NCBI GenBank assembly: GCA_963799455.1
Contig: CAWCXF010000008.1
Location: forward strand, 930,001-994,000
Reading direction: 5' to 3'
Length of the DNA stretch: 64,000 bases
Origin: CAWCXF01 sp963799455
GTDB taxonomy: Bacteria > Pseudomonadota > Alphaproteobacteria > Rhodobacterales > Rhodobacteraceae
Below the pieces are notes generated by a model. That model was given only the letters and a program-made list of their open reading frames with translations, was not told the origin of the DNA and did not search any database. Of the stretch, positions 17,527-25,868 are shown one piece after another (position 1 is the stretch's first letter; each line of letters starts with the position of its first letter). The position numbers were made by a program, and so were the translations under genes.

Positions 17527-17901
17527 GTGGGTGGACGACGCAAGCGCAGGGTGTGGTCGGACGCCGAGAAGCGGATGATCTGCGTGCAGGCACGGCTGCC
17601 CGGCATCTCCGTGAGCCAGGTCGCGCGGCGCTACGACGTCAACGCCAACCTAGTGTTCAGCTGGCTGAGGAACCCGCGCTTCGCGCCCGACGAGGCGGCC
17701 GTGGAGGAGCACGTGGGGTTCCTTCCGGTCGAGATCGTCGATGCCGGTGTGGAGCCGGATCGCGAGCCCGTCGAGGCGGATGCGCCGGCGCCTGCGGGCC
17801 GGATCGAGCTGGAGCTCGCGGGCGGTCACCGGCTTCAGGTCGTGGGGCCCTACGATCCGGAGGCGCTGGCGCGGCTGATCCGCGGGCTGTCGGGCCCGTG
17901 A
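17527..17901 (+). CDS. tnpA: IS66 TnpA (accessory protein)
   Basis: A 124-aa helix-turn-helix protein: RRVWSDAEKRMICVQA, then the recognition region VSQVARRYDVNANLVFSWL. The C-terminal part is acidic. It is first of three IS66 genes; its stop overlaps the tnpB start (GTGA). Family members are required for transposition but their exact role is unsettled. Confidence 0.88.
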   Translation: MGGRRKRRVWSDAEKRMICVQARLPGISVSQVARRYDVNANLVFSWLRNPRFAPDEAAVEEHVGFLPVEIVDAGVEPDREPVEADAPAPAGRIELELAGGHRLQVVGPYDPEALARLIRGLSGP

Positions 17902-18245
17902 TCCCGGTCCCTGTGGGCACGCGGGTCTGGCTCGCGGCGGGGGTGACCGACATGCGCCGCGGCTTCGCCTCGCTGGCGGCGCAGATCGAGAAGACCCTCG
18001 AGCTCGACCCCTATGCCGGGCACCTCTTCATCTTCCGGGGCAGACGCGGCGACCTGATCAAGGTGATCTGGTTCGACGGGCAGGGCTCGTGCCTGTTCTC
18101 CAAGAGGCTGGAGCGGGGCCGCTTCGCCTGGCCCTCGGCGAGCGAGGGCAAGGTGGCGCTGACCGCGGCGCAGACGGCGATGCTGCTCGAGGGCCTGGAC
18201 TGGAGGACCCCGGCCCGCCCATGGCGGCCGCTGAAGGCAGGATAA
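17898..18245 (+). CDS. tnpB: IS66 TnpB (accessory protein, Orf2 family)
   Basis: 115 aa, full length for the family. VWLAAGVTDMRRGFASLA opens the conserved core, followed by GHLFIFRGRRGDLIKVIWFD and a C-terminal WRTPARPW. GTG 17898 overlaps the tnpA stop. A 24-bp perfect palindrome follows 13 bp after its stop. Confidence 0.9.
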   Translation: MIPVPVGTRVWLAAGVTDMRRGFASLAAQIEKTLELDPYAGHLFIFRGRRGDLIKVIWFDGQGSCLFSKRLERGRFAWPSASEGKVALTAAQTAMLLEGLDWRTPARPWRPLKAG

Positions 18246-18258
18246 TATCGTCCTGCCA

Positions 18259-18282
18259 GCCGGTTGGGGATCCCCAACCGGC
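18259..18282. promoter_or_regulatory. 24-bp perfect palindrome between tnpB and tnpC
   Basis: Each half reads GCCGGTTGGGGA in its orientation, with no mismatch and a central GGATCC. In RNA it would fold into a tight hairpin just upstream of tnpC and could limit tnpC translation or reinitiation after tnpB. As DNA it could be a protein-binding site. The function is inferred. Confidence 0.6.
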
Positions 18283-18305
18283 ACCTCGCCATGCTATCAT
18301 CGGCC

Positions 18306-19820
18306 ATGCTCGACGAGGCCGTGCCGCTGCCCGAGGACCCTGGCGATCTGAAGGCCCTCGCACGGCTCCTGATCGCCGAGGTGAAGGCCCAGGCGCTGCT
18401 GATCGAGAAGCTGCGCCATCAGCTCGCGGGCCACCGGGCACACCGGTTCGGCCCCTCGGGCGAGAGCGCCGACCAGCTCCAGCTGGCGCTCGAGGCGAGC
18501 GAGGTGGCGGCCGGCGCCATCATGGGCCGGCTGCGGCTCCCCGAGGAGGACGAGGACGAGGAGGCGCGCCGTCCGAAGCGCCGACCGATCCCCGACCACG
18601 TCCCGCGCATGGAGGTCGAGATCGCGCCGGCCGAGGAGGCCTGCGCCCGGTGCGGCGGTCGCCTGCGACGGCTCGGCGAGGACGTCACCGAGGAGCTCGA
18701 GTACGTGCCGGGTCGCTTCGTCGTGAACCGCATCACGCGGCCGAGGATGACCTGCTCGGGCTGCGAGCGGTTCGCCCAGGCCCCGCTGCCCTCGCGGCCC
18801 ATCGAGCGCGGCCGGCCCGGGCCGGGGCTGCTCGCCCACGTTCTGGTGTCCAAGTACGGCGACCACCTGCCCCTGTACCGCCAGAGCACGATCTACGCCC
18901 GCGACGGGCTCGACCTGGACCGCTCCACCCTCGCGGACTGGGTCGGGCGATCGACGGCGCTGCTGGAGCCGCTCGCGGCCGCCATCGGGCGGCACGCCCT
19001 CGGCGGCGAGGCGCTGTTCGCCGACGACACCCCCGTGGCCATGCTCGCCCCCGGCCGCGGCAGGACCACCACGGCGCGGATGTGGGTCTACGTGCGCGAC
19101 GAGCGGCCCTGGGGCGGGCCGGCGCCGCCCGCGGCCTGGTACCAGTTCTCCCCCGATCGCCGGGGCGAGCACCCGCAGCGCCACCTGAAGACCTTCGCCG
19201 GCTGGATGCACGCGGACGACTACGCGGGCTTCAGGGAGCTGTACCGGAAGGACGCCGTCCGTGAGGTCGCCTGCCTGGCCCACGTCCGGCGCAAGTTCGT
19301 CGACGTCCACCGCTCGCAAGGCTCCGCGATCGCCGAGGAAGCGATCCGGCGCATCGCCGAGCTCTACGCGGTCGAGAAGGCGGCGCGCGGCCGGCCGCCC
19401 GAGGAGAGGGCGCGCCTGCGCCAGGCCGACGCCCGTCCCGTCCTCGACGACCTCGAGGCCTGGCTCGCCGCTCAGCTGCCCGCCCTGTCGGGCAAGACCC
19501 CGCTCGCGGCCGCCATCCGCCACGCCCTCGTGCGCCTGCCCAAGCTCAGGCCCTACCTCGAGCACGGCACCCTGGAGGCGGAGAACAACGCAGCCGAGCG
19601 CGCCATGAGGCCGATCGCCCTCGGGCGGAAGAACTACCTCTTCGTGGGCTCGCAGGCCGGCGGCCGCGCCGCCGCGGTGGCCTACACCCTGATCGAGACC
19701 GCCAAGCTGAACGGCGCCGACCCCGAGGCCTGGCTCGCCGACACCCTGGCCCGCATCCCGGACCACAAGATCACCCGCCTCGACGAACTCATGCCCTGGA
19801 ACCACCCCTCAGCGCGGTGA
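18306..19820 (+). CDS. tnpC: IS66 transposase TnpC (DDE)
   Basis: 504 aa from ATG 18306. A coiled N-terminal region (LLIAEVKAQALLIEKLRHQL) precedes the zinc-binding CARCGGRL. The DDE catalytic core includes FADDTPVAML and the late EAENNAAERAMRP with the catalytic glutamate. An in-frame TTG at 18264 inside the palindrome and an ATG at 18291 are alternative starts. ATG 18306 is preferred because the family N-terminus begins there. The stop lies 14 bp from the right end of the element. Confidence 0.9.
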   Translation: MLDEAVPLPEDPGDLKALARLLIAEVKAQALLIEKLRHQLAGHRAHRFGPSGESADQLQLALEASEVAAGAIMGRLRLPEEDEDEEARRPKRRPIPDHVPRMEVEIAPAEEACARCGGRLRRLGEDVTEELEYVPGRFVVNRITRPRMTCSGCERFAQAPLPSRPIERGRPGPGLLAHVLVSKYGDHLPLYRQSTIYARDGLDLDRSTLADWVGRSTALLEPLAAAIGRHALGGEALFADDTPVAMLAPGRGRTTTARMWVYVRDERPWGGPAPPAAWYQFSPDRRGEHPQRHLKTFAGWMHADDYAGFRELYRKDAVREVACLAHVRRKFVDVHRSQGSAIAEEAIRRIAELYAVEKAARGRPPEERARLRQADARPVLDDLEAWLAAQLPALSGKTPLAAAIRHALVRLPKLRPYLEHGTLEAENNAAERAMRPIALGRKNYLFVGSQAGGRAAAVAYTLIETAKLNGADPEAWLADTLARIPDHKITRLDELMPWNHPSAR

Positions 19821-19834
19821 CGCCGGACGCATAC

Positions 19835-19842
19835 ATCCACGC
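19835..19842. repeat. right target-site duplication of IS66
   Basis: ATCCACGC, identical to 17429-17436. Together they mark the exact insertion point inside the IS5 transposase gene. Confidence 0.9.
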
Positions 19843-19910
19843 TCACGCAGCGACGCGTTGTAGGCGGACCAGTTCAGGGTGCGGTAGCGCGTCGGGGCAG
19901 GCTTGGACAT
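19843..19910 (-). pseudogene. IS5 transposase, N-terminal part
   Basis: Encodes MSKPAPTRYRTLNWSAYNAS and then LRE, the standard opening of this IS5 group. It continues in frame into 17428-16572 once the IS66 and one duplication copy are removed. Confidence 0.88.
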
Positions 19911-20108
19911 GACGCCCAGCTATGCCGCTGGACCGGCAATGTGAATCCCGGGCAGGCTTCGTGCAACAAGGCCGTCCCGGCCAAGAAGGTTGACGCCCTA
20001 CACGCGGCCTTGTCGGTGAGTCGGATGTTGTCTCACTCCGCATCGTCGGGCCTCTGGCGCGTCCCGCGGGCCTCGATCAATGTTTCGCCGAGGCCCACCA
20101 TGCGCTCG

Positions 20109-20507
20109 TCAGCCAGCTGCGCCGCGATGCGCCTCCACTGCGACCTTCCATCCTTCCAGGACCACCTCGATCGGCGTGCCAACCTGATGCTGGCTCAGGG
20201 CTTCCTCGAGGAGCTGCCTCTCCTCGTCATCGAACTTGGCCAGCACGTCTCGCAGCTTGTGCTGTTTTGCCTGCTCCCGACGATAGGGGTCCATCATGGA
20301 CCGCGGGTCGCCGCCGACGATCCAATCAAACGGGGCGCTGCTGCTCTCGAAGCAGGCCCACAACTCGTCAGTCAGCAGGGGCCCACCAGCGGGCCCCTCG
20401 TCTTCGTCGTACACCACGCGAGGCAGCTCAACGCTGCACCACTCGCAGAACGCCGCGATCCGCTCTTCCATCGTCCCCATCGGGGGGATCACTCGCTTCA
20501 AGGTCAT
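20109..20507 (-). CDS. hypothetical protein, island cargo
   Basis: A 132-aa acidic protein that I do not recognise. It is less GC-biased than its neighbours, with a clear AGGAGA ribosome site before ATG 20507 and a GATAAT -10 further up, so it looks real. It has CEWCS near residue 21 and a helical C-terminal half (KFDDEERQLLEEALSQHQ). It is divergent from the XRE regulator across a 42-bp gap holding a palindrome. A frame change near 20160 would replace the last ~15 residues by RIAAQLADERMVGLGETL and extend the gene to a stop at 20033, so the present 3' end may be a frameshifted version of a longer protein. Confidence 0.6.
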   Translation of the reverse strand: MTLKRVIPPMGTMEERIAAFCEWCSVELPRVVYDEDEGPAGGPLLTDELWACFESSSAPFDWIVGGDPRSMMDPYRREQAKQHKLRDVLAKFDDEERQLLEEALSQHQVGTPIEVVLEGWKVAVEAHRGAAG

Positions 20508-20532
20508 TGCTCCATTCTCCTCTGAGCATTAT

Positions 20533-20547
20533 CGTAACCATGTTACG
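20533..20547. promoter_or_regulatory. palindromic operator candidate
   Basis: CGTAAC CAT GTTACG: two perfect 6-bp arms with a 3-bp spacer, in the 42-bp gap between the divergent genes. It overlaps the -10/-35 region expected for the minus-strand gene, whose -10 GATAAT is at 20533-20528. It also lies just before the XRE start. A further GTTACG half-site occurs near 20590. Autoregulation by the XRE protein is the simplest reading, but this is inference. Confidence 0.6.
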
Positions 20548-20549
20548 CT

Positions 20550-20825
20550 ATGTCGGGGAACGGCGCTGTGCAAGAAGAAACCGAACCACGTTACGAATTG
20601 ACCCCTGCCCAGTCGCGCATGGCGCGGGCAGCGCTGGCTCTTGGGGTTCGGGACCTCGCCCTAGCTGCGAAGGTGAGCCCGGACACGATCGCTCGCCTTG
20701 AGCGCGGTGACCGGCTGCGGTCTGGCACCTTGGCAACGATCCGTGCCGCGCTCGAGGAAGCCGGCGTGGTTTTCCTCGATGCGAACGGAGGTGGCCCCGG
20801 CGTGAGGCTCCGAGCCGACCACTAG
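20550..20825 (+). CDS. XRE-family helix-turn-helix regulator
   Basis: 91 aa. A single HTH domain: LTPAQSRMARAALALGVRDL, LAAKVSPDTIARLERGDRL, then AALEEAGVVFLDANGGGPGV, which is the familiar C-terminal ending of small XRE regulators in alphaproteobacteria. ATG 20550 lies only two bases beyond the palindrome and has no ribosome site. GTG 20568, eight bases after GGGGA, is a plausible alternative start. The IS21 at 20833 begins just after its stop codon. Confidence 0.82.
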   Translation: MSGNGAVQEETEPRYELTPAQSRMARAALALGVRDLALAAKVSPDTIARLERGDRLRSGTLATIRAALEEAGVVFLDANGGGPGVRLRADH

Positions 20826-20889
20826 GCCGCCTCTATCAAGCGACATTCGGAACTGGCCCGGTGGCGACACCAGGATCTGGCCCACCCCG

Positions 20890-21687
20890 TCATGTGGTTT
20901 CGACTTCGGTTTCAAGCGCCGGGCCGGCCTTCTGCAGAAGGCCGGCCCGGCGCTTCTCGCGCAGCCTGTAGCTGTCGCCCCGGATGGTGATGACGTGGGA
21001 GTGGTGGAGCAGGCGATCGAGGATCGCGGTGGCCACCACCGGGTCGCCGAACACCGCGCCCCACTCGCCTACGGACCGGTTCGAAGTCACCAGCATCGCG
21101 CCGCGCTCGTAGCGGCGGCTGACGAGCTGGAAGAACAGGTGAGCGGCGTTGGGCTCGAGCGGCAGGTAGCCCAGCTCGTCCACGATCAGCAGCTTCGGCT
21201 TGGCGAAGTGCGCCAGCCGCTCCTCGAGCCGGCCCTCGACCTGGGCCTTGGCGAGGTTGGCCACGAGCGCCATGGCGCCGGTGAAGAGCACGGTGTGGCC
21301 GGCCACGATCGCTTCGCGGCCGAGCGCCACCGCAAGGTGCGTCTTGCCCACGCCCGGGGGGCCGAGCAGCAAGAGCGCATCGCCGTGGGCGATGAAGCGC
21401 CCCGTCGCGAGGTCGCGGATCTGCCCCTTGTCGACCGAGGGCTGGGCGGCGAAGTCGAAGCCCTCCAGGGTCCGCACGAAGGGGAACTTCGCCAGCCCGA
21501 AGCTCATCTCGATGCGGCGCTGATCCTTCCGTGCGATCTCGCGCTCGCAGAGGAAGGCGAGCGCCTCGCGCAGGGTCATCTCCCCCCGCGCCGCCTCGTC
21601 GAGCAAGCCGTCGAGCTGGTCGCGCACCGCCGTCAACTTCAAGCGCGTCAGCATCCGGTCGAGCTCGTCCTGGGTCTGCGCTCCCAT
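20890..21687 (-). CDS. istB: IS21 helper ATPase IstB
   Basis: 265 aa. Walker A GPPGVGKTHLAVALG and Walker B LLIVDELGYLPLEP are present, followed by VTSNRSVGEW. It regulates strand transfer and target choice by IstA. Its start codon overlaps the istA stop (ATGA). Length and motifs are complete. Confidence 0.93.
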   Translation of the reverse strand: MGAQTQDELDRMLTRLKLTAVRDQLDGLLDEAARGEMTLREALAFLCEREIARKDQRRIEMSFGLAKFPFVRTLEGFDFAAQPSVDKGQIRDLATGRFIAHGDALLLLGPPGVGKTHLAVALGREAIVAGHTVLFTGAMALVANLAKAQVEGRLEERLAHFAKPKLLIVDELGYLPLEPNAAHLFFQLVSRRYERGAMLVTSNRSVGEWGAVFGDPVVATAILDRLLHHSHVITIRGDSYRLREKRRAGLLQKAGPALETEVETT

Positions 21688-22994
21688 CACCAGGCGCCCC
21701 CGGCCACCGCCTCGTACTCGGCGAGCGGGCGCAGCAGCGCCGGCGCCGGGATCGGCGCGGCCTCGGCTGCCTCGGCGTCTTCTCTGACCACGCGGCCGGC
21801 GGCACCCGCGACGCCCTCGAAGTGAGCGCGGTCGGTGAAGCGCCCGCGACGGTCCGCGCTGCGGGGATGACGGGCCACCTCGATGCCCGCATGGGTGACC
21901 TGCACAGTCTCGGCCGTGACCAGCACGCTCACTCGCTCCCCGATCAAGCGCCACGGCACCGAGTAGGCGTTCGTCTCGATCTCCACCGCGCAGTCCGCTC
22001 CCACGCGTCGGCTCAGCTCGCGCGCGGCCAGGAACGGGCCGCGGTCGGGCAGCGGCCGCAGGGCGGCGGCCTCGTCGCGCGCGAAGCGGACCATGGGCGC
22101 CTCGCCGGTGGTGCCGTGGACGCGCTGATCGGCGATCTCGCGCGTCCACTCGGCCAGATGCGCCTCCAGGGCCGCGAAGCTCTCGAAGGTTCGCCCCGCG
22201 ACCGCGTTGCCCTTCACGTAGCCCACGCCGCGCTCGTCCTTGCCCTTGGTCCGCGCCCGGTACGGCGCGCAGGCCTGGACCCGGAAGCCCCAGTGCCGCG
22301 CAAAGGCGTGGAGCTTGGGGTTGAGCACCACCTCCCGCGTCGCCGCGTCGTGGTGCAGGATCAGAGCGCGCGCATTGTCGAGCAGCACCTCCTCAGGCAC
22401 GCCCCCAAAGGCTGCGAAGGCACTCTCCATGCCTTCGAACCAGTGCTCCTGGCGCTCGCCCAGGAAGGCCCGGACGTGCAGCCGGCGCGAGTGGCCCAGC
22501 GTCGCCACGAAGAACGACACCGGTCGCAGAGCGCCCTCGATCTCGACCCGCCTCTGGCCGAAGTCGATCTGCAACTGCTGGCCCGGGCGCGTCTCGAACC
22601 TCACCGTCGCCCGCGCTTCGGCCCGTAGCGCTTGGCGCAGCGGTGCCACCGCACGCTCCACCGTGCGCAGGCTTACCTCAATGCCCCTCTCGGCCGCGAG
22701 CTCCTGGCGAACCACGTCCGCGTTGCCCGCGTGGCGGCGGAAGCGCTCGGACAGCCAGCCCCCAAGACCGTCGAGCGACGTCTTGCGTGTCGGTGCCACC
22801 GGGCGTCGCCAGCCGCCCTCGCGCAGCCACCGCCGCACCGTCGTCCGCGAGCACCCCAGCTCCGCCGCGATCCGCCGCGCCCCCCAGCCGAGCGCCTTCA
22901 GCCTCAGCATCGCCGACACGTCGTCCGGCTCCTTCATCTCGTCCCTCCGCAGACCTTCAGTCCGCAGAAGCCTCTCCGTCACTGGCATGGTCAT
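21687..22994 (-). CDS. istA: IS21 transposase IstA
   Basis: 435 aa. The N-terminal helix-turn-helix (ARRIAAELGCSRTTVRRWL) is followed by a DDE integrase core with QIDFGQRRV, EVLLDNARALI and DERGVGYVKGNAV. The C-terminal beta domain has NAYSVPWRLIGERVSV. Several early ATG codons exist; the family region starts around MKEPDDVSAM, so the true start may be ~18 codons inside. Confidence 0.92.
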   Translation of the reverse strand: MTMPVTERLLRTEGLRRDEMKEPDDVSAMLRLKALGWGARRIAAELGCSRTTVRRWLREGGWRRPVAPTRKTSLDGLGGWLSERFRRHAGNADVVRQELAAERGIEVSLRTVERAVAPLRQALRAEARATVRFETRPGQQLQIDFGQRRVEIEGALRPVSFFVATLGHSRRLHVRAFLGERQEHWFEGMESAFAAFGGVPEEVLLDNARALILHHDAATREVVLNPKLHAFARHWGFRVQACAPYRARTKGKDERGVGYVKGNAVAGRTFESFAALEAHLAEWTREIADQRVHGTTGEAPMVRFARDEAAALRPLPDRGPFLAARELSRRVGADCAVEIETNAYSVPWRLIGERVSVLVTAETVQVTHAGIEVARHPRSADRRGRFTDRAHFEGVAGAAGRVVREDAEAAEAAPIPAPALLRPLAEYEAVAGGAW

Positions 22995-23007
22995 CCAGGC
23001 CCTCCCC

Positions 23008-24203
23008 TCAGGCTACCGAGGGGGCCAGTTCCTCATGTCGCCTCCGGACCAGTTTGCCGTGACGCCTGACAGCGTCGGCCTCGGCACCCCGCCCGCCATC
23101 CCCCGAGCGGCCCTCCGCGCCGGTCACGTGCGCCGCCCAGGCGTCCATGACGATGCGCCGGCGCGCGAACATGTCCGATCGCAGGTAGGCTTGCTCCACC
23201 CGATCGCCGTGCGCGTGCGATAGGCATAGCTCCACTAAGGTCCGATCCTGTCCGGTGTCGGCGCCCCATGTCTTGAACGTCGCGCGCAGCCCGTGCGCCG
23301 TGGTCGCCTCGTGAACCCCCATCCGGCGGCGCAGGGCGCTGAGCGCCTCGCCTCCGATGGGGCCCGGCCGAGCGCGGGGTCGCGCCGGGCTGGGGAACAC
23401 CAGCTCGGCGTCGAGCCCGCGCAGACCCTCGAGGAGCGCCACTGCCGGCGGTGACAGGGGAATGCGGTGCGGCGTGCCGATCTTCATCCTCGCGGCCGGG
23501 ACGGTCCAGACGTGCCCGTCATCCTCCGACCAGCTCACCTCCGACCACCGCGCCCCGCGCGCCTCCTGCGATCGGGCCGCTGTGAGGAGGAGGAAGGCCA
23601 GGACGCGCGCCGACATGGCGTCCTGTCGGCGCAGGGCGGCGTAGAGTGCCGGGACCTCGCGCCAGGGCATCGCCCGGAAGTGCTCCACCTCGCGCTTCAC
23701 GGGCCGCAGCAGGCGCGGAAGGCTCGCCATCGGGTTCGGGCCGTCGAGGAGGCCCGCCGCGTCCGCCCACTCGAACACCCCCATGATCCGCTGACGCAGC
23801 CGCTTCGCGGTGTCATGCTTCTCGGTCCAGAGGGGGGCCAGGACCTCGGCCACGTCGCGCGGCTTGATCGCGCCCATCGGCTGGGCGCCCAGCTTGGGGA
23901 ACACGTGACGCTCGAGCGATCCGATCCATCGCGCGGCGTGGCCCGGTGCCCACTCAGCCGCTTGCTTGGCATGGAACTCGCGCACGGCCGCCTCGAGCGT
24001 GAAGGTCGAGGCGATGGCGACGGCCCGCGGGTCCTGGCCCGACCGGATCAGGCGGCGCCACTCGTGGGCGCGCTCCCGAGCTTCTGCAAGACCGGCCTCA
24101 GGATAGGCGCCAAGCCCGAAGTCGGTGCGCCGGCCGCGGAACATCACGCGCAGCAGCCATGAGCGGGAGCCCCCGGGCCGGACGTGCAGCGACAGCCCGG
24201 CGC
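23008..24203 (-). pseudogene. P4-type tyrosine integrase, main part
   Basis: Contains the DUF4102-like arm-binding region (GLSLHVRPGGSRSWLLRV), the core-binding domain, and the catalytic residues: Arg in TAARSQEARGARW, HGLRATF, and LSHAHGDRVEQAYLR with the nucleophilic tyrosine. Its first 20 codons lie at 25869-25929 beyond an inserted element. Joining them restores a 418-residue frame. The last ~20 residues are encoded by the IS21 end and replace the native tail. As it stands the gene lacks its start and N-terminus. Confidence 0.88.
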
Positions 24204-24209
24204 CGTCGC
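24204..24209. repeat. left target duplication of the ISNCY-like element (CGTCGC)
   Basis: Matches 25869-25874. Removing the element with one copy restores GRHSDGAGLSL across the joint in the integrase frame, which supports the boundary to within a base. Confidence 0.75.
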
Positions 24210-24321
24210 GTGTTGCCTCATGGCGGAATGTTCCCGAACGGATTGTGCTTGCCTCATCAAAGATGTTCCCGAGCCGCAGGCTGCGGCATGGCGGCGACCG
24301 AGGGCCCAAGCACCAGCGCCT
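24209..24321. repeat. 113-bp exact direct repeat, copy 2
   Basis: Left end of the ISNCY-like element plus the last base of its target duplication. Identical to 14119-14231. Confidence 0.9.
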
Positions 24322-25868
24322 TCGCGCGCTCCCGCCGTCAGAGCTTCAGGCGCCGCTGCACCGTCCGGATCACGTTGTCCGGGTAGGCTCCCGGACGAGC
24401 TGCTTGCAGCCTGTCGAGGAGCTCCCGGCCGGTGACGCCGGGCTCCGCGTCGAACCAGGCCTTGAGGTCCGCAGTGACTGCCTCGAGCGGATCGGGAACC
24501 GTTCGATAGCGCGGCTTGGACGCCTTCGGCCGCGCAGTCGGCCGGACCTCTCCCTCCTTCCAGGCCAGGCGCAGGCCGGCGAGGAAGTCCTCGAGGGGCG
24601 GCTCGGCGTCAGCCGCCGTCGGGCCGGCTGCGGGCCCCTTGTCTGCGATCTCCACCAGGGCTTGCTGGGCCGCCCGGATCTCGCCGAGCAGCCGCACCGG
24701 GTCGAGCTCGGCCTGCTGGGCGTCCAAGGCGTCCTTCAGCGCCTGCGGGACGCGCGGGTCCGCCACCAGCCGCTGATGCGGCGTCAGCGGTGGATGATAG
24801 CGCTTGCGGACGAGAGCGCCTTCTCGGTGCTTCTCGGCAAGCTTGAACGACGGCTGGAAGAAGTTCACGAACAGCCGCATGGGCCGGTAGAGGCGTGCCA
24901 GAGCTTCGGCTGCGGCGAGCCCCTCGAGCCGCCGATAGCCCACCATCCGCCGCACGATCGCGCCGTTCTTCTGCTCGATGTGGGCCTGGTCGTTCTTGCG
25001 GTACGGCCGCGAGCGGGTGAAGACCACGCGCGCCGCCTCGCACCAGAGCTTGATCGTCTCGTTGATGAACACGGTGTCGTTGTCCGTGTCGAACCCGAGC
25101 AGAGGGAACGGCGTGATGCCGCGCATCACCGTCATGACCTCCCCGAGCAGCTGCTGCTCGCGGAACAGCAGCGGCGCGCACTCGGTCCAGCCCGACGCGA
25201 TGTCGGTGAGCACCAGCGTCTGGACGAAGCTCCCGCTCGTGGAGGGCCCGCTGTGCGCCACGAGGTCGGCCTCCATGAAGCCGGGCGCGGGGTCGTCCCA
25301 GTCCGCGTAGGTCCGGATCGGCACGCTCCGCCGGATCGCCGGCGAGCTCGCCATACGCCGTCGCCCGGTCCCGCCTCGGCGCGCTGGGGCCAGAACTCGA
25401 TCAATCGTGGCTGCGCTGATCGTCCCGAGCCGCGCGCGCACCTCCGTGTCGAGCGCGAGGTGCCCGTGCCGTTCCATCGCCGCGAGCAGCATCGGGATCA
25501 GCGGCTTCAGCCTCTTGCCGCAGATCCGGTCCGACGCCTCCCACGAGCCACGATCAGCGCCTCGCGCACCGCCTCGTCGTAGAGGCGCCGCTCAGGTCGA
25601 AGCCGCGATCGGTCGGGCCGCGTCGTCGTGCGCAGCACTCGGGCTGCGTGCTTGCGATGGTAGCCCGTCACCGCCGCGAACTCGGCCAGGATGCGGCCCT
25701 TCTCCTCCCGGCTCGCTCCTCGATACCGCACCACCAGGGCACCCAGCAGTTCGTCCCGCGTCGCCATGCTCACCCGCCTCACCTCCGCCTCTGCAGACGC
25801 TCCCCTCGGGAGCAGTCCTACTGAGGCAACGGCACATGCTTCAGGAGCAGTTCAGGCGAGGCAATGCG
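24210..25868 (-). mobile_element. ISNCY/IS481-like insertion sequence
   Basis: 1,659 bp, flanked by a 6-bp direct repeat. Both ends carry TTGCCTC near the tip and a second TTGCCTCA...CTCCCGAG or GTTCCCGAG block about 35-40 bp further in, so each end has two tandem binding-site-like motifs in inverted orientation overall. It carries one transposase gene, broken by a frameshift. Family naming is by resemblance of the transposase and remains uncertain. Confidence 0.78.
24338..25782 (-). pseudogene. DDE transposase (ISNCY/IS481-like), frameshifted
   Basis: The N-terminal piece (25782-25507) has VTGYHRKHAARVLRTTTR. The C-terminal piece (stop at 24338) begins in frame with ICGKRLKPLIPML and holds the rve core: MEADLVAHSG, GFDTDNDTVFINE and HIEQKNGAIVRRMVGYRR. 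The frame changes once near 25535, where EALIVARG should read EALIV.WEASDR. A single lost base would explain it; a programmed shift is possible, but no classical slippery site is seen. Confidence 0.8.

Larger units (their letters stand above)
17437..19834 (+). mobile_element. IS66-family insertion sequence, apparently complete
   Basis: 2,398 bp. The left end begins GTAAGCGTCCGG and the right end, read inwards, GTATGCGTCCGG (11 of 12 match). The flanking 8-bp direct repeats are perfect. It carries tnpA, tnpB and tnpC in the standard order with no visible lesion, so it is the youngest layer here and may be active. Confidence 0.93.
16519..19973. mobile_element. IS5-family element, split by IS66
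   Basis: Imperfect terminal inverted repeats lie at 16519-16533 (GGCTCTGTTGCACGG) and 19959-19973 (reverse complement GGCCTTGTTGCACGA). Subtracting the IS66 and one copy of its target duplication leaves about 1.05 kb, the normal IS5 size. No clear flanking duplication of the IS5 itself was seen. Confidence 0.8.
20833..23072 (-). mobile_element. IS21-family insertion sequence, complete
   Basis: About 2.24 kb with ~50-bp imperfect inverted ends at 20833-20884 and 23021-23072. Each end contains two tandem motifs resembling GGCCAGTTCC and TGTCGCC, the multiple terminal repeats known for IS21. It carries overlapping istA and istB. No convincing target duplication was found. Its right end supplies the last codons of the integrase gene. 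Confidence 0.85.
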
